DNA from: Campylobacter sp. 2014D-0216
GTDB taxonomy: Bacteria > Campylobacterota > Campylobacteria > Campylobacterales > Campylobacteraceae
Length of the DNA stretch: 64,000 bases
Assembly (NCBI RefSeq): GCF_014931215.1
Contig: NZ_CP063089.1
Span: forward strand, 186,001-250,000
Direction of reading: 5' to 3'
This document shows, one piece after another, positions 55,138 through 63,169 of this stretch (positions are counted from its first letter, which is position 1; the number at the start of each line of letters is the position of its first letter). The position numbers and the translations under genes were made by a program. The notes beneath the pieces were generated by a model, which was not told the DNA's origin, did not search any database, and saw nothing but the letters and a program-made list of their open reading frames with translations.

Positions 55138-55159
55138 TGTAGGGTTTTAAAACCCTACA
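55138..55159 (-). terminator. Intrinsic terminator of dps
   Basis: A perfect 22-base palindrome (11-bp stem, GTAGGGTTTT side) containing the dps stop. On the minus strand it is followed by AATGTTTTTTG, so the T-run includes the ATG and first codons of the lipase-like gene. It should stop most dps transcripts. Confidence 0.75.
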
Positions 55160-55604
55160 TAGTGCAAGTATTTTGGATAGTTGAGTTAAGCATCCAAAGA
55201 ACTTTTTCATATTTTGCAATATTTTCTTGTGCAAAAGCTGCAGTTGTAGTATCACTTGCTTTTTCAGCTTCTTCGTTAAGTTTTTTAAATTCAGCTAAAA
55301 GATATTTATAGTCTTCTCTAATAAGCTCTAGTACTTCTACAGGAGTAAAGCAGTCTTTTTGAGCTTTTGGTGCTTTTGCGTTTTCTAGTAAAGTGCTTGG
55401 GCAAACGATAGCTTTTTCTCCAAGTTGTAAAGCTCTTTCAGCACAATCATCGAAAAGTTCTGCCATTTCTTCATAAGCTTTTTCTGTATACTCATGGATA
55501 GAAAAGAACTGCAAGCCTTTTACATTCCAGTGATAGTTATGAAATTTAATCCACAGGCTATGTGCATCTGCTTGTAATTGTAATAAATGTTTTGTTACTG
55601 ACAT
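55155..55604 (-). CDS. dps: Dps/ferritin-like iron-storage protein
   Basis: Dodecameric protein that oxidises and stores iron and protects DNA from peroxide. The 149 residues contain the ferroxidase motif: His in [13 protein letters not shown], and His/Glu/Asp in [27 protein letters not shown]. It is expressed as a monocistronic unit: a -10 box, a Fur/PerR-like palindrome upstream, a good AAAGGAGA site, and a terminator. Confidence 0.95.
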   Translation of the reverse strand: MSVTKHLLQLQADAHSLWIKFHNYHWNVKGLQFFSIHEYTEKAYEEMAELFDDCAERALQLGEKAIVCPSTLLENAKAPKAQKDCFTPVEVLELIREDYKYLLAEFKKLNEEAEKASDTTTAAFAQENIAKYEKVLWMLNSTIQNTCTM

Positions 55605-55630
55605 GTTATCTCCTTTTTTTCATTTGTAAA

Positions 55631-55636
55631 ATTATA
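55631..55636 (-). promoter_or_regulatory. -10 box of dps
   Basis: Minus-strand TATAAT about 27 bases before the dps ATG. The palindrome at 55651-55669 covers the matching -35 region. Confidence 0.6.
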
Positions 55637-55650
55637 ACATAGAATTCTTA

Positions 55651-55669
55651 AATAATAATTATTATTATC
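55651..55669 (-). promoter_or_regulatory. Fur/PerR-like operator upstream of dps
   Basis: The minus strand reads GATAATAATAATTATTATT, matching the classical 19-base Fur box (GATAATGATAATCATTATC) at 16 of 19 positions; the inner 16 bases are a perfect palindrome. It overlaps the expected -35 region, which suggests repression by Fur or PerR. Which regulator binds cannot be told from sequence. Confidence 0.55.
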
Positions 55670-55734
55670 TAATAAATTTTATATTATAAAATACTGATGT
55701 ATTCATTATACTCTTTTTTTGCAATAAAACCAAT

Positions 55735-56958
55735 TTATTTACTAAGCATATTTTTGAGGATTAATTTTCCTACTTCAACACCAGGTTGATCATAGGTGTT
55801 TATCCCCAGCATAATACCACAAGCTGAGGTAAATAGTTCATAATAATACATCAAATATCCACAGTGATATGCATCTAGTTTTTCAAGTTCTATTACATCT
55901 ACACTTAAATTTTCAGCAATCAAAGCATGCATGGTTGCATCACATTGGGCATTTAAAAGATCATGCAGGTTAACTTCATTAGTGAAGTCACAATTTTGCA
56001 AATGATTAAAACTGATATTTGGGATATTGGGTGATTTTTGACTGTCTTTGATTTTTAAAAAAGTAACAGTTTTATCTTTAGGTCCATCCATGATTAGTTG
56101 TAAAAAACTGTGCTGATCTCTAGCTCCAATTAAAGCAATAGGAGTTAATCCTATGCGTTTAAAGCCTTGTTTTTTACCTAAACTTTCAGCAATGAGTTGA
56201 ATATACCATTCATTAAAACCTTTAAATGCATCGCCATAGGAAAAAAGCACATTAATATGTGCACTTTTGTGAGTACAATAATGATAAGCTTTTTGTAAAA
56301 TTTGATCGCATTTTTTTTCAAAAAAATCTACATAGCAAGCTTTTGCACCCTCTAGCAAGGCTTTGGTGTCATAACCACAAAAAGTCAAAGGAACAATACC
56401 AATCGCAGATAAAACACTAAATCTACCTCCTACATTTTTAGGTATGAAAAAGCATTTTATGTTTAACTCATCGCCTAACTTATGAAGTTTGGAGTCAAAA
56501 TCTGTGATAAATACAAAGTTTTCGTGTAAATTTCCTTTTTGTAAGTCAAAATGCGCCATGATAAGCTTAAATAAAGAAATTACTTCTATAGTTGTGCCTG
56601 ATTTACTTGCAATGATAAAAAGCGTAGTTTTAGGATCAAGCATATCCATAGTATGTGTAAAGGTGTGTGAGGAAGTATTGTCTATAATAAAAAGTTTTTT
56701 TTCTTCTACATGATCAAATAAAAGTTCTTTTAAAGCTTTAACCCCACAACTTGATCCGCCCATACCTACTAAAACAATGCTATTTATATGAGGTTTGGTT
56801 GCGATATATTCTTTGCTTTCTTTAATCAAGTCTAAGCTTGTATCTACTAGATGATAATACCCTACATCGCCACTTTCTAACTCATCATTCATTCTACTAG
56901 CATAAGCGGTAATTTTTTTAAAATCTTGACTTTTAAAAAATAAAGTATTATTTAGCAT
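55735..56958 (-). CDS. pgi: Glucose-6-phosphate isomerase
   Basis: Interconverts glucose-6-P and fructose-6-P. The 407 residues include VGMGGSSCGVKALKELL, IIASKSGTTIEVISLF, NVGGRFSVLSAIG and the Lys region of the C-terminus (GVEVGKLILKN). Campylobacter lacks phosphofructokinase, so this enzyme serves gluconeogenesis and sugar-nucleotide supply, matching the adjacent galU. ATG 56958 fits the MLNNTLFF start recalled for C. jejuni; ATG 56973 is an alternative. It overlaps galU by 11 bases. Confidence 0.93.
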   Translation of the reverse strand: MLNNTLFFKSQDFKKITAYASRMNDELESGDVGYYHLVDTSLDLIKESKEYIATKPHINSIVLVGMGGSSCGVKALKELLFDHVEEKKLFIIDNTSSHTFTHTMDMLDPKTTLFIIASKSGTTIEVISLFKLIMAHFDLQKGNLHENFVFITDFDSKLHKLGDELNIKCFFIPKNVGGRFSVLSAIGIVPLTFCGYDTKALLEGAKACYVDFFEKKCDQILQKAYHYCTHKSAHINVLFSYGDAFKGFNEWYIQLIAESLGKKQGFKRIGLTPIALIGARDQHSFLQLIMDGPKDKTVTFLKIKDSQKSPNIPNISFNHLQNCDFTNEVNLHDLLNAQCDATMHALIAENLSVDVIELEKLDAYHCGYLMYYYELFTSACGIMLGINTYDQPGVEVGKLILKNMLSK

Positions 56959-57778
56959 TTTTGCTTTTCTCATAAAAATAATTTGTCGCTTCTACAAAGC
57001 CTTCTACGCTCCCACAATCAAATCTTTTCCCTTTGAATTTATAAGCTAAAACCATATTATTAGTTGCTTGTGAAAGCAAGGCATCGGTAAGTTGTATTTC
57101 ACCATTTTTACCTGCTTTGGTGTTTTCTAAAATACCAAAAATATCAGGTGTTAAGATGTATCTTCCTATGATCGCTAAATTACTTGGCGCATCTTTTGGA
57201 TCAGGTTTTTCTACCATAGAATTTACCATGATTAAATCCTCTTCCACAGCATTTCCAGCGATCACACCATAGTTTGAAACTTGATCAGGTTCAACTTCCA
57301 TCACGGCCACAACAGAGCAACGATATTTTTCATAAATTTTGACCATTTGGGCTAAAACATTAACTCCGTTTTCATTGACACATAAATCATCAGCTAAAAT
57401 CACTCCAAAAGCTTCATCTTGTACTAAAGGTTTTGCTTTTAAAACCGCATCTCCTAAGCCTTTCATTTCATTTTGTCTTGTAAAAGTAAAAGTACAACGA
57501 TCAATAAGCTTTCTAATCTCGCTTAAAAGGTATTCTTTTTTAGTACCTGCGATTTGGTGTTCAAGTTCATAAGAAATATCAAAATAATCCTCCAAAGCTC
57601 TTTTTCCACGCCCTGTTACAAAGCCCATGGTTTCCATGCCTGCTTCTAAAGCCTCATCTACTCCATAGTGAATCAAGGGTTTAGTTAGTATAGGCAGCAT
57701 TTCTTTAGGTAGGGTTTTGGTCGCAGGTAAAAATCTAGTACCATAGCCTGCCGCAGGAAAAATACAAGTTTGAAGCAT
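56948..57778 (-). CDS. galU: UTP-glucose-1-phosphate uridylyltransferase
   Basis: Makes UDP-glucose for surface polysaccharides. The 276 residues start with FPAAGYGTRFLPATKTLPKEMLP; GLGDAVL, ILADDLC, VEKPDPKDAPSNLAIIGRY and GKRFDCGSVEGFV follow in the usual order. It is the first gene of a galU-pgi transcript, divergent from yigZ. Confidence 0.96.
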   Translation of the reverse strand: MLQTCIFPAAGYGTRFLPATKTLPKEMLPILTKPLIHYGVDEALEAGMETMGFVTGRGKRALEDYFDISYELEHQIAGTKKEYLLSEIRKLIDRCTFTFTRQNEMKGLGDAVLKAKPLVQDEAFGVILADDLCVNENGVNVLAQMVKIYEKYRCSVVAVMEVEPDQVSNYGVIAGNAVEEDLIMVNSMVEKPDPKDAPSNLAIIGRYILTPDIFGILENTKAGKNGEIQLTDALLSQATNNMVLAYKFKGKRFDCGSVEGFVEATNYFYEKSKNAK

Positions 57779-57812
57779 AGTTTATCCTTAAAATTTTATA
57801 AGTTGTTTTGAT

Positions 57813-57818
57813 TATAAT
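57813..57818 (+). promoter_or_regulatory. Possible -10 box upstream of yigZ
   Basis: TATAAT about 36 bases before the yigZ ATG in a very AT-rich divergent gap; several other TATTAT-like boxes make the exact choice uncertain. Confidence 0.4.
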
Positions 57819-57853
57819 TTTATTTAAATATTATAGCTAATTTTAAGGAAAAA

Positions 57854-58435
57854 ATGAAAACAATTGATCAGATTTATCAAGCAAAAATAGAAATCAAAAA
57901 ATCGACTTTTTTATCTTTTTTATGTCCTTTTGAAGATTTTCAAGCATTAATGCAAAGACTAAGAAGTGAACATTTAAAGGCTGTGCATTTTGTATATGCT
58001 TATAGGTATTTAAATGAGTTGGGTCAAATTGTAGAAGATAAAAGCGATGATGGGGAGCCAAAGGGAACTTCTGCAATGCCTTGTTTAAATGTTTTAAGAG
58101 GGGCTTTGCTGGTTAATTGTGCGGTGATTGTGGTGCGTTATTTTGGTGGGATAAAACTTGGCACAGGCGGGCTTGTTAGAGCTTACAGCGATGCAGCAAA
58201 TGAAGCGATTTTAAAAGCTAATCTTATAGAGTTTGAAACCAAAAATATCTTAAATTTAAGTATCCCTTTTCATTTTTATGCACGATTTGAGCATTTTTTA
58301 AACAAAAATAATATCTCTTGTAAAAAGACGTTTTTGGAAAATGTCGAACTTAGTGTGAGTGTCAACGCTAAAGAAGAAGAAGAATTTAAAAAATTTGCAA
58401 AAGAATTTGAATTTAGTGGACTTGTTTGGAAGTAA
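57854..58435 (+). CDS. YigZ/IMPACT-family protein (UPF0029)
   Basis: Conserved protein of unclear role, 193 residues. The UPF0029 core is clear: FVYAYRYLNELGQIVEDKSDDGEPKGTSAMP and VVRYFGGIKLGTGGLVRAYSDAANEAI, then a C-terminal DUF1949-like ACT-fold domain. E. coli YigZ and eukaryotic IMPACT share this fold; RNA or ribosome links have been suggested. It ends in a perfect convergent hairpin. Confidence 0.9.
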   Translation: MKTIDQIYQAKIEIKKSTFLSFLCPFEDFQALMQRLRSEHLKAVHFVYAYRYLNELGQIVEDKSDDGEPKGTSAMPCLNVLRGALLVNCAVIVVRYFGGIKLGTGGLVRAYSDAANEAILKANLIEFETKNILNLSIPFHFYARFEHFLNKNNISCKKTFLENVELSVSVNAKEEEEFKKFAKEFEFSGLVWK

Positions 58436-58450
58436 GCAAATGCTTACTTC
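58429..58450. terminator. Convergent terminator after yigZ
   Basis: GAAGTAAGCA (58429-58438) pairs with TGCTTACTTC (58441-58450), a 10-bp perfect stem with a 2-base spacer, including the yigZ stop and followed by GTTTTAT. It also ends the minus-strand small gene. Confidence 0.65.
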
Positions 58451-58453
58451 GTT

Positions 58454-58786
58454 TTATAAAGAATTTAAAAGATCTTTTACCATATCTTTTTGTGGTTCTT
58501 GTTTTTCTTCTATGTTATTTTGTACACTAGTTTCGTTTTGACCCCTAAAGCGGTAATTATAGATATTTGACATATTAGAGCTAAAAATTCCCGTGCTAAA
58601 TTGATCTTGATTCATAGCTTTTGAGAAAAGCTCATCTAGTTTTAAACTTTGTTCGTTTAAATTTTCATTGCTACTTTGATTTAGCAAGGACATAAAGTCT
58701 TCGCCAGAACTTTGTGTGCTTTTATAAGCACTGCTTTGGCCATACCCATACTCCTTAACCGATAAATTATCATGGTTAACTTGCAT
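58454..58786 (-). CDS. Small polar protein of unknown function under an RpoN-type promoter
   Basis: Unrecognised family, 110 residues from ATG 58786, which lies 5 bases after AAAGGAG. It is rich in Asn, Gln and Ser, lacks a signal peptide and membrane helix, and has SGEDFMSLLNQSSNENLNEQSLKLDELF and a C-terminal helix (DMVKDLLNSL). A near-consensus sigma-54 promoter precedes it. The composition fits a flagellar-secreted or hook-associated regulator, but this is inference from promoter and composition. Confidence 0.75.
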   Translation of the reverse strand: MQVNHDNLSVKEYGYGQSSAYKSTQSSGEDFMSLLNQSSNENLNEQSLKLDELFSKAMNQDQFSTGIFSSNMSNIYNYRFRGQNETSVQNNIEEKQEPQKDMVKDLLNSL

Positions 58787-58824
58787 GTTTTCTCCTTTCA
58801 AAAAATATTACAAGGAAAAAACAA

Positions 58825-58838
58825 GCAAAAATTATTCC
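58825..58838 (-). promoter_or_regulatory. Sigma-54 (RpoN) promoter, -24/-12 elements
   Basis: On the minus strand GG (58838-58837) and GC (58826-58825) are 10 bases apart within AAGGAATAATTTTTGCTTG. This differs by one base from the site at 17646-17659. The upstream gene's TAA stop abuts the GG. The start codon is about 39 bases after the GC. Confidence 0.78.
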
Positions 58839-59171
58839 TTAATCACCATGCGTAGGGTAATATTCTGCGTCGATTTCATTGTTTTTTATAAATTCTTCTC
58901 TCGCATTTGCACAACGCTCATCTCTTAATTTTCTATACGCATTTCTGCTTTCTAGCTCTTGAGCATTTAAAGGACGATCTTCTAAGAATGAAATATGAAA
59001 ATAAGTATCATCTTTTTTGCTAAATTTTTCATAAAATTCTACATAATCAAAATAATCTTTTTCGCTTTGAAAATCTATACTTTCTTCGACATAAATTGTT
59101 GGTCCAAAACCTCTGTGATTTTGAGTAAAATGCCCAAAACCAGCTGCGTATTTTATTTTAAACGAATTCAT
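58839..59171 (-). CDS. Small protein of unknown function coupled to an ABC-F ATPase
   Basis: Unrecognised family, 110 residues, acidic and aromatic-rich (YFDYVEFYEKF, NRNAYRKLRDERCANAREEF-like helix), with no membrane helix or signal peptide. Its ATG overlaps the stop of the upstream ABC-F gene by 4 bases (ATGA), so it is translated with it. Nothing in the sequence indicates a function. Confidence 0.75.
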   Translation of the reverse strand: MNSFKIKYAAGFGHFTQNHRGFGPTIYVEESIDFQSEKDYFDYVEFYEKFSKKDDTYFHISFLEDRPLNAQELESRNAYRKLRDERCANAREEFIKNNEIDAEYYPTHGD

Positions 59172-60742
59172 TCTAAACCTCCTAAAAATTCGTCATAACT
59201 TCCTTTAAAATCGGTTAGTTTTCCATCTTCTAAAAACCATATGCGATTTGCAAAGGCACTAATTAGCTCTCTATCGTGGCTTATGCATATTACACAACCT
59301 TTAAAGTTGTATAAAGCTTCTCCTAATGCGATGATACTTTCAAGATCTAAATGGTTATCTGGTTCATCTAAAAGCAAGAAATTTCCGCGTTCTAGCATTA
59401 GTTTTGAAAGCATTAAGCGATGTTTTTCACCCCCACTTAAACTAGAAGCCATTTTTTCTTGATCGCTTCCGCTAAATAGCATTCTACCAAGACATTTGCG
59501 AATTTCGTCTAAATCTTTGAATTTTTCGCTCATCAGCCATTCATAAAGTTTCAAATCTTCATTGATTAAGTTGGTTGTATCTTGTGAGAAATATCCCATT
59601 TCTATAGTAGCACCAAGGTGAATATGACCGCTATCAGGTTCTAATTTTGAGGCAATGATTTTAGCTAAAGTACTTTTTCCAACGCCATTTGCACCAATTA
59701 GGGCGATTTTATCACCTTTTTCTAATTTTAATTCTAAATTTTCAAATAAAGTTTTATCATAAGTTTTGCTAATACCCTTTAGTTCTAAAACTTCATTTCC
59801 AATTTCTCTATTAGTTCTAAAAACGATGCTAGGATCGCGTCTGCTTGAAGTTTTAATCTCTTCAAGTTCAAGTTTTTCTAAAGCTTTAGCTCTACTTGTG
59901 GCTTGTTTGGCTTTTGAAGCATTAGCACTAAAACGGCGTATGAAATTTTCTAATTCTTCTCTTTCTTTTAAAGTTTTATCGCGCTTGAGTTCGGCTTGTT
60001 TAGCAAGTAAGGTCGAAGCCATATACCAATCATCATAATTTCCAGCAAAATCTCTAATTTGCTTAAAATCAACATCTAAAATTCTTGTGCAGACTTTATT
60101 TAAAAAATGTCTATCGTGGCTAATTACTACCAAGGTTCCTTCATGTCTTAAAAGTTCATTTTCAAGCCAAGAAATAGCTTCTAAGTCAAGGTTGTTTGTA
60201 GGCTCATCTAAAAATAATACATCAGCACCTAAAAATAACACTTGTGCTAATAAAACTTTAAATTTATCCGCACTTTGTAAAGTACTCATAAGCGCATTAA
60301 AATCTTTAATGTTTAATGAGCTAAGAATTTTTTCACATCTAAGTTCACAATCATAGTTTGGATCCTCTTCTGCTGTTATGATTTCAAGCTCACTTAGCCT
60401 ATCATTGATTTCATCGGTAAATTCTTCGCTCATATATAATTTTTCTTTTTCTTTTAGCGCATCATATAATCTTTTATTAGCGCACATTACCGCATCTTTG
60501 ATAGTGTAATTTTCAAAGGCAAATTGGTCTTGCCCTAATACGGCGATTTTTAAATTCGGATCTATGCAAATTTCACCGCTACTTGATTCGATTTCGCCTG
60601 AGAGAATTTTTAAAAAAGTTGATTTTCCTGCCCCATTTGCACCTATAAGGCCATATCTTTCACCACGGTTTAGCTTTAAATTTACATCTTCAAATAAAAG
60701 TTGATTTGCAAAACGCATTGTGAGATTTTTTACTTCTACCAT
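59168..60742 (-). CDS. ABC-F family ATPase (ribosome-associated type)
   Basis: Soluble protein with two ABC cassettes and no membrane domain, 524 residues. Walker A motifs GANGAGKST (about 34-42) and GANGVGKST, signature-like segments (LLAQVLFLGADVLFLDEPTNNLDL and LSGGEKHRLMLSKLML), and a linker with charged helices. The length and the linker fit the YbiT/EttA-like translation factors rather than drug exporters. It is divergent from the GGDEF-like gene. Confidence 0.9.
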   Translation of the reverse strand: MVEVKNLTMRFANQLLFEDVNLKLNRGERYGLIGANGAGKSTFLKILSGEIESSSGEICIDPNLKIAVLGQDQFAFENYTIKDAVMCANKRLYDALKEKEKLYMSEEFTDEINDRLSELEIITAEEDPNYDCELRCEKILSSLNIKDFNALMSTLQSADKFKVLLAQVLFLGADVLFLDEPTNNLDLEAISWLENELLRHEGTLVVISHDRHFLNKVCTRILDVDFKQIRDFAGNYDDWYMASTLLAKQAELKRDKTLKEREELENFIRRFSANASKAKQATSRAKALEKLELEEIKTSSRRDPSIVFRTNREIGNEVLELKGISKTYDKTLFENLELKLEKGDKIALIGANGVGKSTLAKIIASKLEPDSGHIHLGATIEMGYFSQDTTNLINEDLKLYEWLMSEKFKDLDEIRKCLGRMLFSGSDQEKMASSLSGGEKHRLMLSKLMLERGNFLLLDEPDNHLDLESIIALGEALYNFKGCVICISHDRELISAFANRIWFLEDGKLTDFKGSYDEFLGGLE

Positions 60743-60765
60743 TAATATCCTTAAAATATTTTTGC

Positions 60766-60771
60766 TATAAT
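60766..60771 (+). promoter_or_regulatory. -10 box upstream of the GGDEF-like gene
   Basis: TATAAT 25 bases before the TTG start in the divergent gap with the ABC-F gene, with an AAAAAAAAGG ribosome site between. Confidence 0.5.
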
Positions 60772-60795
60772 TTTAACAAAAAAAGGTTTATTATT

Positions 60796-61800
60796 TTGGA
60801 TTTTTCATATTTATTGTTAAAAACATTGCCAAGTATGACTTTGGTCTTTAATGTTTTAGCTTTATTTTTAGCTTATTTTTTAAAGCAAAATAAGATTTTT
60901 TTCTTACTTTTGTTGATTTTATGCGCTAGAGCTTTATCTTTGGTAGCAAGTGAATATCAAGCGCATTTATTTATCTCGGTATTTTTACCTTTTTCTTTTG
61001 TGCTTTTTGTGTTTTTACAAGATAGCAAGCTTGTATTTGAAAGAATTAACCTTATTAAATTTGCTTATTTAGCTTTTATGGGGTTGGTAGCATTGATACT
61101 TAGCACAAGCACCAACTTTAACGCAAGTATTACAAGTGAAATTTTTGGTTTATCAACGCATTTTTTTACCCCTATTAGTGAGTTGAGTTATTGCGTGTTT
61201 TGGGTGGGATTTATATTTTTATTATTTTCATATTTTCAAAATAATGATTTTCATTTTTTACTAGCTTATATGGGTTTAAGCGTGCAGTTTTTATTTTATA
61301 ATAATATTGACCTAGGTTATTATGAATTTGCCTCTTTGGTATTGATAGGGTTTTTAGCGTATAAAGCTTATAAAATAGCTTTTTTTGATACTTTAACTAA
61401 TTTGCCAAACTTAAAAGCTTTAAGAAGATATGCACAAGGACTTGAAAATTTTCATTTAGCATTGGTGGAAGTTAAAAACATCAATGAAATTTACCACCAA
61501 AATGGTTTGAAAATGGGGGAGTTTGTGTTGTATAACTTTGGAAGAATTTTAAAAAAAGCTTTACATGCTAGAATTTTTAAAGATGATAAGGATTGTTTTA
61601 TCATTGTTTTTGAAAATGAAAATATAGCTTTTGTGCAAAGTAAACTTCAAATGCTTGAAAATTTCATACAAAAATACACTTTTGAACTGAAAGAGCAAAA
61701 AGCAAAGTTAGACATTAAACTCTGCTTATCAAGCAAAAATGAAAATTTAGAAGAGAGTTTAAGACAGGCAAAATTAGAACTTAGAAAACAAAAGGATTAA
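60796..61800 (+). CDS. Membrane protein with degenerate GGDEF domain
   Basis: The 334-residue protein has about six membrane helices (residues 5-195) followed by a GGDEF-like domain (about 200-334). The domain start FFDTLTNLPNLKALRRY is typical, but the active-site GG(D/E)EF position reads DDKDCF (263-268). It is therefore unlikely to make cyclic-di-GMP and may be a sensor or scaffold. The start is TTG 60796. The phosphohexomutase gene follows after 1 base. Confidence 0.78.
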   Translation: MDFSYLLLKTLPSMTLVFNVLALFLAYFLKQNKIFFLLLLILCARALSLVASEYQAHLFISVFLPFSFVLFVFLQDSKLVFERINLIKFAYLAFMGLVALILSTSTNFNASITSEIFGLSTHFFTPISELSYCVFWVGFIFLLFSYFQNNDFHFLLAYMGLSVQFLFYNNIDLGYYEFASLVLIGFLAYKAYKIAFFDTLTNLPNLKALRRYAQGLENFHLALVEVKNINEIYHQNGLKMGEFVLYNFGRILKKALHARIFKDDKDCFIIVFENENIAFVQSKLQMLENFIQKYTFELKEQKAKLDIKLCLSSKNENLEESLRQAKLELRKQKD

Positions 61801-61801
61801 G

Positions 61802-63169
61802 ATGTTGGATTTGATTTTTAGAGAGTATGATATAAGAGGACTTTACCCGAGTGAACTTAATGAAAAAAGTGTAAAAGCTATAGGTTATGCTTTGGGATTG
61901 GAAATGAGAGCAAGAGGTTGTGAGAAAGTCAGCGTAGGTTATGATGCAAGATATAGTGCTAATGAACTTTTTAATTATTTAATTAGTGGTTTAAATAAAG
62001 CTAATATGCAAGTGTTTAATATAGGCTTAGCACCAACTCCTATGGGATATTTTAGCTTGTTTTTCGATGGGATTTTTGACGCAAATATCATGATAACAGG
62101 CTCACATAATCCAAAGGAGTATAATGGGTTTAAAATCACAATCAACAAAGAAAGTTTTTTTGGTGCTGACTTAAAAAAGCTTTCTTTAAAAGTGCAAGAG
62201 TATTTAGAACTTGAAATAAATGATGACTTAAGATATGAAAACTATGATATAAAAAGTTTATATATAGATTTTTTAGTGAAGCATTTTTCACATCTTAAGG
62301 ATTATAAAGAAAAAATCATCATTGATTGTGCAAATGGGGCTACTGGAGTGATTATAAAACCTTTGGTAGAAAAATTAAACCTTAATGCACAAATTTTATT
62401 TGAAAATCCTGATGGAACCTTTCCAAATCATGCACCTGATCCAACAGAGCTTGAAAATTTACATGCATTGCAAGTTGCGTTAAATGAAGATGAAAACGCA
62501 AAAATGGGTTTTGCTTTTGATGGAGATGGAGACCGTTTGGTGGTGGCAAGTAAAGACTATGTATTTAAAGGCGATGAGCTTTGTTATTTGTTTGCTAAAA
62601 ATATTGAAAATCCTAGAGTTTTAGGCGAGGTAAAATGTTCTAAAAATCTTTTTGATGAGGTGGCAAAATTTGGTTTTATTATGATGGGTAAAACCGGACA
62701 TTCGAATATTAAAAAAATGATGAAAGAGCAAAATATCGACATTGCAGCAGAGCTTAGCGGCCATATTTTCTTTAAAGATAGATATTTTGGTTATGATGAT
62801 GGAATTTACGCATTTTTAAGAACTTTAGAGCTTTTGGCGAATGATTATGATCTAGAAAAACTCATTAAAAAACTACCAAAACTGTATGCAAGTGAAGAGA
62901 TCAAGCTTAAAGTAAGCGAAGAAAACAAATTTCAAATTATAGAAAAATTTAAAGAAAAAGTAAAAGCTAATGCTTTTGAAAATGTGCTTGATTGCAATGA
63001 AATTGATGGAGTTAGAATCACCTTTAAAGAAGGCTGGGCGCTTTTGCGTGCTTCTAATACTAGTCCGTATCTTATCATGCGTGCTGAAGCTACAAGTGTT
63101 GAATTTAAAGACTTTTTAGAAGCAAGAGTAAAAGAACTTTTTGAAACTATCACAAAAGAGCTTGTATAA
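61802..63169 (+). CDS. Phosphomannomutase/phosphoglucomutase
   Basis: Alpha-D-phosphohexomutase, 455 residues, that would link glucose-6-P and glucose-1-P (or mannose phosphates) for GalU and surface sugars. Motifs: FREYDIRGLYP, the phosphoserine loop TGSHNPKEYNGFK, metal-binding FDGDGDRL, sugar-binding ELSGHIFF and the phosphate-binding RASNTSPYLIMRAEA. Substrate preference cannot be decided, so no symbol is given. Its stop overlaps tilS in a convergent hairpin. Confidence 0.92.
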   Translation: MLDLIFREYDIRGLYPSELNEKSVKAIGYALGLEMRARGCEKVSVGYDARYSANELFNYLISGLNKANMQVFNIGLAPTPMGYFSLFFDGIFDANIMITGSHNPKEYNGFKITINKESFFGADLKKLSLKVQEYLELEINDDLRYENYDIKSLYIDFLVKHFSHLKDYKEKIIIDCANGATGVIIKPLVEKLNLNAQILFENPDGTFPNHAPDPTELENLHALQVALNEDENAKMGFAFDGDGDRLVVASKDYVFKGDELCYLFAKNIENPRVLGEVKCSKNLFDEVAKFGFIMMGKTGHSNIKKMMKEQNIDIAAELSGHIFFKDRYFGYDDGIYAFLRTLELLANDYDLEKLIKKLPKLYASEEIKLKVSEENKFQIIEKFKEKVKANAFENVLDCNEIDGVRITFKEGWALLRASNTSPYLIMRAEATSVEFKDFLEARVKELFETITKELV

